Positions 23,592 to 34,590 of a DNA stretch of 64,000 bases are shown here, piece after piece. The notes under the pieces are model-generated. The model had not been told where the DNA came from and did not search any database. It saw only the letters and a program-made list of their open reading frames with translations. Source of the DNA: Lunularia cruciata (lineage: Eukaryota; Streptophyta; Marchantiopsida; Lunulariales; Lunulariaceae); contig OX419759.1 in the NCBI GenBank assembly GCA_948567375.1, positions 55,467,493 through 55,531,492 of the forward strand, given 5' to 3'. The position numbers and the translations under genes are program-made. The first letter of the stretch is position 1. Each line of letters begins with the position of its first letter.

Positions 23592-25010
23592 GCTTGGGTC
23601 CAAGATCTGGCTCTCAAGTATCCTCTGTAACTGTAGTAGGGGTGGAAGACGTACTGATTGGCTGCTACACTGGGCCCTTGGGAGCAATAGTGTCATGCTC
23701 GTGACCACTAGAGGTCCCAACCTCTGTGTGAAAAACTCCCTCCACTCTGGCTGCAAGCTCCACACGTCCTCTGGCTGCATCCCATGTGGACCAAGGGTGT
23801 AATTCAAGTAGCCCATGCTCACCTGGATGGACTCCAAGTAGACCACTCTCCCTAGTAGCTACTTGATGTGTCCCAAGAATACCATGTCCACTCGGTCCAT
23901 TGCCCCCAACATGTGCTTGAATCCTCTCGATAGGCACAAGGCTCACAAGTGTCCGAGTGGTGATGCCTATCAAGCGCATCCTATGCTACTCTGCCAAGCC
24001 AAGGCTCACAATCCAAGTCAAACAGTTCAGGTCCATAGCTTGACCTAACACCTAACATTTGGATGCCTCTGACACTGCTGGAACAGCGGTAATACCAGTG
24101 CAAAAACCCATCGCCTGCTCTCTCTCATCAGCGTTGGGCTCCACCAACTGCTGTAATTGTGAGTCCCAAATAAGTCCAGGTCCTCCCTCTTGAAAAGCAT
24201 GAGAGCCTGGGAAACTCATGAGTGTGGGAAATGCAGCTGTAGGCTATCCAGCTAGGTTCACCACTGCCATAGGTGACCTATCAGCCACTACCACTATCTG
24301 AGACTGACGCCCAACATCCAAGATATCATCAACAAGGATGTGGTCAAGTTGCTGAATCCCATCATAAGCGCGTTATAGAACCTCTCTGGGTAAGAGGTTT
24401 GTCCACCAAAGACAAAGACAATGAGCTGGCTGCATCTAACAATACAGTAGGTCCCATCCAAGAATGGACCTGATGTGTACTCGCCACCACTCTAGTGCAA
24501 GAATCACCCATCAAAGGAATGTTCTCCAAAAGGTAAGCTAGAGAAATAGACTGATGAATCTGGAGATGTCGTAGTATCCGTAACATCTCCCAAAACACAC
24601 CAGAACGAGGATCCTAAAGACCCAAACCGTGGCCCGCATGTGTATGTCCATGACATGGCCATCCAAAAATCACCAAGTGAATAGGCCCATGTCTCTCTAG
24701 GTCATGCGCCCCCAATAAGGAAAAGTCTCCTGGTAGGGCTTTTTGGTAACCTCTGACTGCTGATAGCGGTAATAACTCCGGATACCGATAGGCCAAGTGT
24801 GCCACATGATGTAGAGAGACTTGCCTAGCAGTCTCATCTCTCTCTATATACAAGTACCTCTGTACTCGGATACCCGCCTGTAACACCGCAGCTAGTCCGG
24901 TGCTGATCCCACCAAACAACTCCAATAGGCATATCCCCTCTACTGGATACTGCCAAGCAATGAGTGTGGTATCCAGAGGTATCAAAGCAATCACCTCTGG
25001 AGGCTCATCC
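23592..25010 (-). pseudogene. B1 DNMT3-like C5-cytosine DNA methyltransferase domain
   Basis: The minus-strand reading shows the ordered motifs of a C5-cytosine methyltransferase. Motif I, LLELFGGISTGLAAV, starts near 24925 and binds AdoMet. Motif IV, FGWPCHGH, has the catalytic Pro-Cys with Cys at 24653-24655. Motif VI is ENI (24518-24526). A motif VIII-like WWTN lies at 24398-24409. A motif IX-like DEREQAMGF lies near 24110-24140, and a motif X-like LGQAMDLNCL near 24030. The spacing, the motif I/IV wording and the LLENIPLMG block resemble animal DNMT3 and plant DRM enzymes more than DNMT1/CMT. It would transfer methyl groups to cytosine in DNA. It lies between protease and RT in the polyprotein. 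A TAG at 24614-24616, a frameshift near 24435 and another near 25010 disrupt it. No such domain survives in copy B2. The last 400 bp (23592-24000) are linker. Confidence 0.85.
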
Positions 25011-25349
25011 TCACACTCATCCCCTCATGGTACAAAGGCTCCACTCCAAGCCTGCTGCACCAATTGATCTGCTGCTGCAATGACTCCTCTGAACTCCATA
25101 ATGGAACATCCAAGGTGGATGGAACAATCCCACTCTTACTCCATAGCCAAGTGATCTCCTCTGGTACTGGAGTATCTTCTGCATGGGTGTTCCACTCCAA
25201 TAAGTCACCAGGCCAAGTAACTGCACCACTGAAAGCTAAAATTGATGTTGCCATGGTCCCAGACTGTAGTGAGCCAAGATTGCCACTACTGAAGCGTACT
25301 GGTACGCGACATACCCGTCCCTCACCAGACTGCCAACCAGGTCTATAAG

Positions 25350-26013
25350 AGGCTATCTCCTCCCAATAATTAATGCTGAAACCCATGGGGTACAACACTG
25401 CTCCCCCAACTAGCACATCATATGACTCAGCTATCGTTGCAATAGCCTGAGCTCTCACCACCGAGCTATCAATCGGATGACCAGGCTGAACCTGGACAAC
25501 AAGCTCTCCACGTGTGATGTACTATGTCAAACCACCACCAAGAGATGTTTGGATCTGAAATGGACACCTCTCCACATCGGTCTTCCGTAACTCCAGATCA
25601 ACAACTGCAGCCTTCCCCAACATAAGGGGTTGTGCACCAGAGTCTAACAAGACTCTTTGTGGTGTATAGACCTTCCTTGAAGGTCCTACCAAACAAAAAA
25701 CCCCCCTCTGGTTATCCAATAGGACAACACCAGGTGTAAACCGTGCTCTCTCAAAGGCCGGTCTAGCTGGCAACTCCTCCAGTCTAGCCGTTGCTGCCTG
25801 CCATAAACCACTGGTCGCTAAACAGATCCCATGCTCCTCAACCAAGTTAGCTCCACTACCAACCACCTCTGCTCTAGTAGTAGGAACAACACCATCCCTA
25901 CTCTCACACAACGTGGCAACTAACCAAAATACTGGGGTTGGGTCAACTCCCAATGCAAACATGTCACTGGCTGAAAACAAAGGATGTTGCATAATCAGCT
26001 GAGCCGCCCCCAA
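25350..26013 (-). pseudogene. B1 aspartic protease region
   Basis: The retropepsin-type active site reads VLLDSGAQP, and the second structural block reads DVLVGGAVLYPMGF (near 25360-25420). It would cleave the polyprotein. In copy B2 the same region continues in frame from gag, so gag and protease were probably one frame and B1 has a small indel near 26000. One stop lies at 25522. Confidence 0.75.
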
Positions 26014-27871
26014 TCATGCTAGACTCAGTCTGTGTAGTAGTAGGTGGCTGACTAGCAGGTAGTCCATCATGTACTCCATCACCACGTACCACACCTGCAC
26101 TATGACGTCTAGGAATCATGGATGTTGTCTGCAATGCCTCAGATAGCGTGAAAGACTGGGGAAGTCTGACCTGTCTCCCAACCTCTCCTCTCTGTGGGTC
26201 CAACTCCACTGATGCTCCTCTAGGCTCTGGAGCACGTACTGCACTCCTAGTCACTACTGCAGATGCATCCACCTATGCTGCTCCACACATGAAGTCCAAA
26301 GCATCTCTATAACCAGCATATGAGGTAGAAGCCTCAGCACCCAAATCTGATCTCCTCTGAGCAATAGCCATACTAGCCAATCTCTACTCCAACTACTCAA
26401 TCCGAGTAGCCATAGCTATGTCATAAGTAAGGGCAGGTACTGCACCCCTACTAGGTGTAGATCCTCTACCACCTCGTCTACCACCTCGTCCTCCATGAAC
26501 TAGAGCTCCTCTACTACCAGCCATAGCAGCCCTACCACTCCGTAACTCCGGGTGTAGGTCAAAACACCGGTCACTAGTGTGACCAAATCTGTGGCAGTGC
26601 TCACACTGCCTCTGTGTTGGCTGTGATGCACCAAAGGTATTAGGTCCGCTGCCCTGAGTACACTCTCTCCGATGGTGAGGTCCACCACAAGTCCAACAAG
26701 CAACACCACCACTCACTGGCTCCTGCTGACCCCAGAGTGAGGGTAAGGGTCTAACTCCACTAGGCCCTCCACTCGCTCCATAGGATCTAGGCTGTCCACC
26801 GTGTCCTCAAAAACCAACTGGGTGTGGTGCACTCTGCTGTACTCTAGAAGAAGTCACAACCGTGGATGAGGTCTCCCTACCAAATCCAGATGTCACCACT
26901 CTCTCCTCCACCATGTTGAGCTCAATACGCTCAGCCAAACCAAAGACTACTGCCAAAGTGGGCGAAGTAGCCTACAACAACGTAGCATCACAAACTCTAT
27001 GTCGCAACTCCCTATCCAATATCCCATACCAAAACTGGACTGCATGGGCCTCAGTAACTCCCTAAGTGAAACTGATCACCCGTCTCATGCGAGTGTATGC
27101 CTTGGGTAGGCTCTCTCAAGCCTTCCGTTGGAACTCTTGCAAGCTCCTCAGCTTGTCAGTCCGCACTCCCTGGTAGTTCTACCTCAAACACAGGAAGCAC
27201 TCCACCATGGGGTTAAACCCCGGTACCACACCACCTCCTGCAGCGGTACCTCCAATCGTAGTAGCACTATCTCCAGCTAGTGCACCTCCACTAGCTCCAC
27301 CAACACTACTTGAGCTAGAACTCGTGGGTACAATTGATCCACTCCTGGCCACCGAGCCTGAAGTGATGGAGACATAGTGTGGAGACCAATACTGTCTCCA
27401 TAACTCAATCTCCTCCAAATGAGCTCTCCTGAACTCATGGTAGTCATCCATCGGCGGACCCTCCATATGCTAAAATAACACCTTCCATGCCATGAAGGGT
27501 GTGAACAAAGTCGGGTTCCGCATCTGCTGTAGATCACACCAACTGTCAAACTCCTGGATGAAGTCATCCAACTCAATGGTACCCATTGTACCAAAGTAAC
27601 GCCTAGGGCCTTTGGAGGCCCCATAAATCTCATCCATATCCCACAACAACGGTGCGGACACACCAAGTGCACTCTCAACTGAATCAGCTCCTGTGTCAAA
27701 CTCCAACTCAGAGTCAATCTCCTCCTTCACTGGGACTTGAGATATAGGCTGATACCAAGCACCACTCCGAGTAAACCCACTACGTACTACAGGGCTAACT
27801 CCTCTAGAATCTCCAAAGAACTCCGTCGTGACAAAGTAACCACACCAACAAACCCGAACCACCAATTGCAA
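25964..27871 (-). pseudogene. B1 gag with two zinc knuckles
   Basis: The frame starts near 27871 and is broken by stops. It includes a capsid-like part (FTPFMAWKVLF, FWYGILDREL) and two cysteine knuckles: CWTCGGPHHRREC, slightly atypical, and CEHCHRFGHTSDRC, a perfect CX2CX4HX4C. An Arg/Gly-rich stretch (GGRGGRRGGRGS) follows. Low-complexity Ser and Gly runs lie near 27250-27330. The product would bind and package element RNA. Confidence 0.75.
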
Positions 27872-29106
27872 CTACAAATCGCAACCGCAAGTACCCCACC
27901 AAGTGCTAATACTAACTAAGCACCACCCACTAATGTAACTCTAACCGAGATAACTACACTAAAGAAAGGGCAACCTGTAACCTGCCATCATAACATGCAC
28001 TCTTACGGTCTATAGGTCATCACTTCCTGCCTCATCGGAGAGAAACAAAGGTAGTCTGACTGGTCATCACTCCAGCCTCACCATCGAGAGCACACCAAAG
28101 CACCAACGCTCAAAAGTTAGGGCACCTCACACAAACGTGGTGCACAAACAGGATTTAGAGAATGGAGGGGATCCAATCACAAGAAATCTAAACAAAAACA
28201 CTCCATCTCATAACACAACACGGGACTAACTCTGCCACCATTTGGCATTTGACATAAGAGGGGTTTGTATCTAAGTCCTAAGCTACCAGGATCACCAAGA
28301 ATGGGATCAAACTACCTCTCTTAGCCAAAGCTACATGTGTATAGATAATTGTGGCACAGTCACTAGGACAACAAGTGAGGGTGGACCAGTTGGCTAGGGC
28401 ACCAGTCTAGGAACAAGAGATCTAGGGGTCAAACCCTGTTGTACACAATCTAGCAGGAAAGGCAGATTTTGCCAACCAATGACCAAGATCTACTCTAAAC
28501 TAGCTAGCCTCACGCCAGCAAGCTGGCTTGCTGACCCTTCTAGGCCTTCGTAGCTTCTCATAGCCCACAACCTTATGCCTCAAAACGCCAAAATTCAGCC
28601 AAATCAGGCCTTTCTTGTTGCCACTTTGAACCTCCTCCAAAATTGGCAAAACTTCTCCAAATCTATGAAACTCCTCCAAACTAGCAAACCTCCTCCAAAT
28701 CTGACATAAACCCTAAAGATGGTTGTCCGCCAAATCCCCCGCTAACTTTCCACTCGAGCCAAATTGACAACACGGGTTTTTCCAAATCAAAAATTCATGA
28801 GAAGAGCTTCCAAACTCCACCTTCAATTTGACTTTCTGAGCCCAACTCGCAGCAAATTGGTCCTGCCTTCACCTCCTGAGCTCAAAATCACAACACTGCT
28901 CAAACATTGCTCCTTCTTTGCTCGAAATTTGGCCAACGCTTCCGCACACTGTCCGCCTAATTGCCAAATCTGCATCAATCGATTGAGCTTTTGCACACTA
29001 GGGAAACACAGAACTTGAATCGAGCTACCATGATCCACCGAGCTTGGAGATACCACCAACACTCAAAGTTCATGCACCCAATTTCCCCCTGATTGCACTT
29101 CTCTGA
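27872..29106 (-). other. B1 leader (untranslated region)
   Basis: About 1.2 kb of non-coding sequence separates terminal repeat A1 from gag; B2 has the same leader at 42694-43970. Directly next to A1 the sequence reads TCAGAGAAGTGC rather than a TGG-starting primer-binding site, so no canonical tRNA primer site is visible. Confidence 0.6.
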
Positions 29107-29557
29107 TGTAATCAGATTGCTTACCACTCTCAACTCAACTCAACTCAGATCAGTACTTGATCTATCACTCTATAAACTGCCAACAATTGGGCACTGATTA
29201 CAGTCAAGCTACACCCACTCAAGCATAGAGAATCCAGGTGACGCTCGCCGGCCTCTGTCCACCATAGCCAGGAACTCGAAGGCTCAACATTAGAGAAGTG
29301 AGCTCTCTGGAGCTCACTTCGAAACTATACCCCTTGGACTCGAGCTAGCAGTGAAACCCTAACGGTCCTGCTGACGGCACACTCAACGGTGCAAACGGTG
29401 CAAAGTGATGGTGGGCCCCACCGTGAAGTCAGTACCCCAAACACTAAATCTAACCGTTGGAAAGTAGTCTCTAAGAAACTGCTAGAATAACTCTAACTAC
29501 TATCATTGGAACTCTAGTGTCCAAGCATCTAGATGCGGAACTACAAATGGCGTGATA
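29107..29557 (-). repeat. B1 5' terminal repeat A1
   Basis: In element orientation it starts TGTCAC (here TATCAC, one transition) and ends GATTACA. It matches A2 at 14171-14618. Unlike the 3' end, no X block is attached. Confidence 0.85.
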
Positions 29558-29561
29558 ATAC

Positions 29562-29877
29562 CCTTTCCAAAGGACCTTGTACTTCGTATGTTGTCGGTGT
29601 CCTCGTTGAATATGGCAATGCGCAAGGATACGATCAACTTCGTACTCCTCATGATCATTGATAGGGACAAGAGGAGGAGAGGGTTGGACTCAAGAGGAAA
29701 AAGAAGAGAGGTTAGGAACAAAGGATTTCAACTTGGAAAAATGAAAGATAGGATGGATGCGCATATGACAAGGTAAAGCAAGTCGATAAGCAACAGAAGA
29801 GACCATTTGGGTGACATCAAAGGGTCCTATGCAATTAGGGGCAAGTTTACAAACTTGGGTATCAAGTGGGAGGATTA
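29562..29877 (-). pseudogene. Chromovirus D chromodomain and pol C-terminus
   Basis: Minus-strand sequence corresponds to 45258-45573 of chromovirus C, covering the integrase C-terminus and chromodomain. It abuts B1 on one side and an inverted integrase segment on the other. Confidence 0.75.
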
Positions 29878-30417
29878 GATTACTAGATGCTCCAACCTTA
29901 GCTCAAATCCACTTCAACAATATCTTCAAGCATCATGGGATGCCATGTGTACTCATCTCCAACCATGATCCTCAATTCATGAGGAAGTTTTGGCAAGCAC
30001 TCTTCTAGATACTCAGCACCAAGCTTGCTTTATCCACAGCCTATCATCCTCAAACTGATGGAAAAATTGAACATGCAAATTGTACCTTGGAGGATATGCT
30101 CCATGCCTTTATCAATGTCCACCATACCAATCGGGATGAATGTCTTGCAGCTGCAAAATTTGCCTACAACAATTCCAAACAGGCAAGCACCAAATTTTCT
30201 CCTTTCTTTCTCAATTTTAGCCAAGATCTGCTTGTCCCAAATTCTCTTCTTTCTCCTCCTCCATCTCAGGTCCCTCATACTTCAACCTTCTTGACGACCA
30301 TCTTTGAATCTCTCCAACAAGCCAAATCTCATCTCCTTATTGCTCAAAATCATCAAAAACAATATGCGGACCACCATCATCATGATCTCACCTTTGAAGT
30401 TGGTGATTACTAGATGC
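29878..30417 (+). pseudogene. Inverted integrase segment of chromovirus D
   Basis: About 530 bp encode integrase (DAPTLAQIHFNN ... TDGKIEHAN ... LTFEVGD) on the plus strand although the rest of D is on the minus strand. A 13-nt direct repeat GATTACTAGATGC lies at both junctions (29878-29890 and 30405-30417). The catalytic Glu is retained here, unlike in A and C. Confidence 0.8.
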
Positions 30418-32994
30418 ACCACAATTGTTGTGTGTCCTTTCTTTGTCATGGGCAAGGATGTGATGAGATCTAAGCTCACGTGTTCCCATTGAGTGGATGG
30501 AATAGGGAGTGGTTGAAGGAGTCCATTCGGCTTTTGGTTGCTAGCCTTGTTATGTTGGTAGTTTTCACACGATCGGACAAACTCTCAAACATCTTGTGTC
30601 ATGTTGGGCCACCACCATTGGCATTGGAGGGTACCAAAGGTCTTATCCACACCCATGTGACCAACTACTAGTAAATCATGGGCTTCTTGAAGACACACAA
30701 GTCGAAGAACATCTTTGGTTGGAACATAGATCTGATCCTCATGGGATAAAAGGCCTTCTTTGAAGGAGAATGTGTTGTACTCCTTGTCACATGTTGTAAG
30801 ACAACCAAGTACCATTTGGAAGAAGTGATCTTGTTGTAGAGCTGACTGAAACTCATTTTGGACCTTGGAGTCAATGACCACTATTGTAATTGCCGCCGTG
30901 ATGAGAAGAAGAGACTTCAAATCATGTTGTCGTGATAGAGCATCAGAGATGACATGGAACCAACCTGGTTTGTACTCAAGTTTGATGTCAAACAATTGAA
31001 GTTGCTCCTCTCATTGATGATGTCAAGTCTTTATGTGTTCCAAGTGTAAGATCAACAACAATGGTTTGTGATTGCTTCGCATGATCACTTGTTTCCCTAA
31101 GAGATAATGCCTCCATACCTTGGTAGCATATACCCTTGTTCTTGATCTTGAGTAGAGTAATTTCTTTCAGTTGTATTTAGTCGATGGGACACAAAGGAAA
31201 TGGGATGTAGTCCATCTGGGAATTCTTATTGCAACATTGCTCCAATTGCAAAGTTAGAAGCATCAAAATCAACCACACAAGGCAGCTAAGGATCATATGG
31301 TTGAAGGATGGGTCTTGAAGACACCATATGTTTCAACTTTTGGAATGCTTCTTCATGCTTGGTGGTCCATTGGAAGCTCAAGTTCTTCCCCAAGAGGTCA
31401 ATCAATGGTGCAACCACATGAGCATAATAATGGATGAACCGTTAGTAAAAATTGGCCAATCTATTAAATGACCGTACTTTTGTAGCATCCTTCAAAGTAG
31501 GCCAATCAAAAATGGCCTTGATTTTCTCCTCTTCCATCTTGAACCCTTCTGATAAGATCCTGTGACCAAAGAAGGTGACCTCCTTTTGCCAAAAGGCACA
31601 CTTCGATTTCTTGCAATAAAATTTCCATTGTTGTAGTTGTCTTAGAACTTCTTGCATGTGATTCACGTGTTCTGCCTTTGTCTTGCTATAGATTAAGATA
31701 TCATCCAAGAACACCACCATGAACCAATCCATTAGTCCATCCAACACCCGATGCATGTGATCCATGAAGACTACTGGAGCATTAGTGAGCCCAAAAGGTA
31801 GAACTCTACACTCAAAATGCCCATACCTTGTGCAAAAGGTAGTCTTTTGCACATCCTCCCTATCGATAAGGACTTGCCAATAGCTGTTGTGAAGATCCAA
31901 CTTGGAAAAGTATCTTGCTCCACTTAGTTGATCAAGCAAGTCATCAATCCAAGGCAAGGGATATGCATTCTTCATTTTTTGCTTATTGAACCCATGGTAA
32001 TCAATACAAAAACAAAGTCTTCCATCCTTCTTTGGAACAAATAGTACCAGTGTTCCCCAAGGAGAGGTACTATGGCGTATGAAGTCCTTCTCCAACAACT
32101 CCGTAAGAGTTGTTTGCAACTTCTCCAACTTCTTTGGTGAGAGCCGATAGATTGGTCTACTCACTAGAGTACTCCTTGGCAATAACTTGATCTTGAAGGG
32201 CATACCACAATCTTGAAGGGCATACCACAACAATCAGAGGGTAATCCCTTCGGCAAATCATCTGCAAACACATCCGCAAACTCTTGAACTATCTGATCAA
32301 CCATTGCTTGATGAGGCTCTTGGTCCTCCTCTGATTGTCCTTGTGCAATTGGCTTGATCCACAACGTGAATACAAACTTATCTTCCTCCAAAGCTTGTTC
32401 TATGGCTACCTCACTAACAAACTTCCCATCTAGGGACTTATCTCTCTTCAAAGCTTGCTCCATGGTTGCCTTCTTGGCAAACTTCCCATCTTGGGACTCA
32501 TCTCCCTTCAAGGCTTGCTCTTTGGCTACCTTCTCAACAAACTTCCCATCTTGGGACTGACTATTCTTAGGTGTCTTACTAAGAGGTGCCAGACAACCTA
32601 ATCTGAAATTTCTACCTTGGTGTTGTACTAAAATTTTTCATCGGGTCCAATAAAATTGAACCTTATGACGTTCAAGCCAAGGTAGACATAGAATGATATC
32701 ATAGTGTAGAGGTGCCACTAAAAACCTCATACACTCTAAATACTCCTTCCCAATCTTGAAGGTAACATGATGCAAAGTATGGAATGCATAACCCTTTCTA
32801 CCATCCACCACCATCAATCTACTTCCAATTATTGGCTTGATGGGAATACCCAATTCCTTTGCTACTTGCATCAACATGCAATTCTCTAAAATTTTAGAAT
32901 CAACCAAAATCCTACAACCTCGATTAGATATTATACTTTGCAAGTGAAGCAAACTTGCATAGGTTGAGCCTTCAATCCCATTGGAAGTAATCAA
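30418..32994 (-). pseudogene. Chromovirus D protease, RT, RNase H and N-terminal integrase
   Basis: The protease frame lies at 32638-32994 (LVDSK replaces LVDSG, so the active site is damaged). RT lies at 31442-32233 with [11 protein letters not shown], then RNase H with several frame breaks at 30900-31430, then the integrase zinc domain at 30585-30900. A short duplication (ATCTTGAAGGGCATACCACA, twice near 32190-32230) lies in the PR-RT linker. It is more decayed than A. Confidence 0.8.
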
Positions 32995-34189
32995 GCTCCC
33001 AATAGGCGGCTCAAAAATCTCCTATTGGGATTCCTTGTTTCCTTGATCATTCCGCTCCACAAACTCCATCTAGGCAACTTGTTGAGGTCGTCCATTCTTG
33101 AGTGTACATTCAACAATGCAATGTCCCAATTGGTGACAATAAAAACAACCACCATTTTGTTGTAGTTTCTCTCTATCTGCAATGCCAAGTGGTCTTTGTT
33201 GAATGGCATCAATCTCCATTAGTGCAGGCTCCTCCACCCGTGTGTAGTGTATCAATAGGTTCTATGGAGGTCAAGGTCAAGACCAAGTTGTTGGAACCAA
33301 GGAATCAAAACGTTTGGCTAACCACATGACTTCCTCCAAGTGTTGTGGCTCTTGCATGGTTACCTCTAATTTGTTTCTTGACTTCAAGCCTCTCTCAAAT
33401 CGGTCTAGAGATTCACCTTCTAGGATATCTGGAATTTGCATGATGGTGTTCTAGAATTATGTGATGTAACTTCTTACGGAACCAATCTGGTTCAATTCTG
33501 CCAACCTATCTCGTGTAGCTTGTGTGGCATTTATAGCTTGGAACCGATTAATTATTACACTCTTGTATTCTACCCACATCAAGATTGGTGCAACAATTTG
33601 TTGTTCCATTCACTCTACTTGGAATCTCCACCATAGCTTTGCTACTACATCCAATTGGCTAGAAGCCAAGAGAATTTATTTTTGCTCGTCTTGTAGATTG
33701 GTAGCTTCAAAATAACATTCACAATCAAACATAAAATTCTCCACTACATCCAAAAGATTCTTGCCTTCAAATACCTTGGGTTTAAGGAATAAAATTCAAT
33801 CTTCTCCTTCTCAAACAAGTACTCTCTCTACGTGCTCTTGTCATTGAAGATCTCATTCATCCACCAATCGAGTAAGGTGCTTGATCTATTGTTGCATAGC
33901 AAGGATAACATCGGGCATTTCCACCATGGTTGCTACTCTATCATGGTTGCTACCCCTAATCTATCTATTTTATTAACATATAGAAGCAACACGTCCACCA
34001 TTCTCCATAAGTTACCAACAAAATCACCAAGGGTTCCTCAAATAAGGTGATTATATGCAGAAAATCTTGTCTAAAGTGTGAGGTGATGAATTGCGTGAAA
34101 CAATGGTTGGGTAGTACTTGGACACGAAAATCCCAATTGTTTGGTGGATGTGGATTTGGTGGTCCATAAATTCCATCCATCCTACAGCT
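32995..34189 (-). pseudogene. Chromovirus D gag
   Basis: This is a decayed gag with a zinc knuckle CFYCHQLGHCIVEC (near 33120-33165). The gag-pol overlap near 33035-33045 is present, but the slippery heptamer reads AGGAAAC. Frameshifts are frequent. Confidence 0.75.
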
Positions 34190-34201
34190 GCTCTGATACC
34201 A
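34190..34201 (-). other. Primer-binding site of chromovirus D
   Basis: The complement reads TGGTATCAGAGC, the exact 12-nt initiator-Met tRNA site, one base from the LTR. Confidence 0.85.
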
Positions 34202-34202
34202 A

Positions 34203-34590
34203 TGTAAAAGATTGAAATTGAGGAGAAAAATAAGAGCATGGAAACTCACATTGGGATACCTGAATGTGGGAAAATTCCGAATGTCTAGCATGAGCTTCGG
34301 CTTTGGTATGTATAGGTAGCATACAAGGTCCTTGAGAAGCTTCTCAAGAAGCTTCCTTGAGCCACTTTCTTAGAGTGCAAGCCAAGTTAACCAGGAAGCT
34401 TCCTTCTAGAAGCCGCTTGCTTGGCATGCAAGCTAAGCTAGTTAGAAGCTTTTAGAAGCTACTTGCTTGGGGTGCAATTTTAGCTAGTTGGGAAGCTTCC
34501 TAGATGCATTTGGAATATTCTAGGCTAATTTGGCTTATTCTTTACTTTGTTAGCCTTACTAACTATGTTGCTAAACTCCATATTGTTACA
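34203..34590 (-). repeat. 5' LTR of chromovirus D
   Basis: TGTAAAAGATTG to CCATATTGTTACA on the given strand. It has GAAGCTTC repeats like the other LTRs but fewer perfect heat-shock elements. Confidence 0.9.

Larger units (their letters stand above)
14065..29557 (-). mobile_element. Element B1: Ty3/gypsy-like retroelement with DNA methyltransferase and PHD finger
   Basis: B1 is about 9.8 kb after removing nested chromovirus A. Reading on the minus strand it carries a terminal repeat A (29107-29557), a long leader, gag with two zinc knuckles, an aspartic protease, a DNMT3-like C5-methyltransferase, RT, RNase H, a DDE integrase and a PHD finger, then X-A-X repeats at its 3' end. It is flanked by ATAC on both sides (14061-14064 and 29558-29561) and interrupts chromovirus D. 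Frameshifts and stops show it is no longer active. The gene order differs from standard gypsy elements by the added methyltransferase and PHD finger. Confidence 0.85.
13486..34590 (-). mobile_element. Chromovirus D (Ty3/gypsy), host of nested B1
   Basis: This is a full-length but decayed chromovirus on the minus strand, about 5.6 kb once the nested element B1 is removed. It has LTRs at 13486-13945 and 34203-34590 and a perfect tRNA-iMet primer-binding site at 34190-34201. It is flanked by CGGTC (13481-13485) and TGGTC (34591-34595), a 5-bp target duplication with one mismatch. It sits inside the LINE-like element, whose reading continues across the junction. Part of its integrase is inverted. 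Confidence 0.85.

Noticed and set aside
23592-25010. The methyltransferase as a host gene fragment into which a retroelement inserted
   Set aside because: It is in the same orientation as the flanking protease and RT, no LTR or target duplication separates it from them, and gag-PR-MTase-RT-INT all lie between one pair of element termini.
30480-30671. Plus-strand frames such as 30480-30671, 22189-22806 and 45723-46112
   Set aside because: These are antisense shadows of integrase and RT. The sense strand gives the conserved domains.
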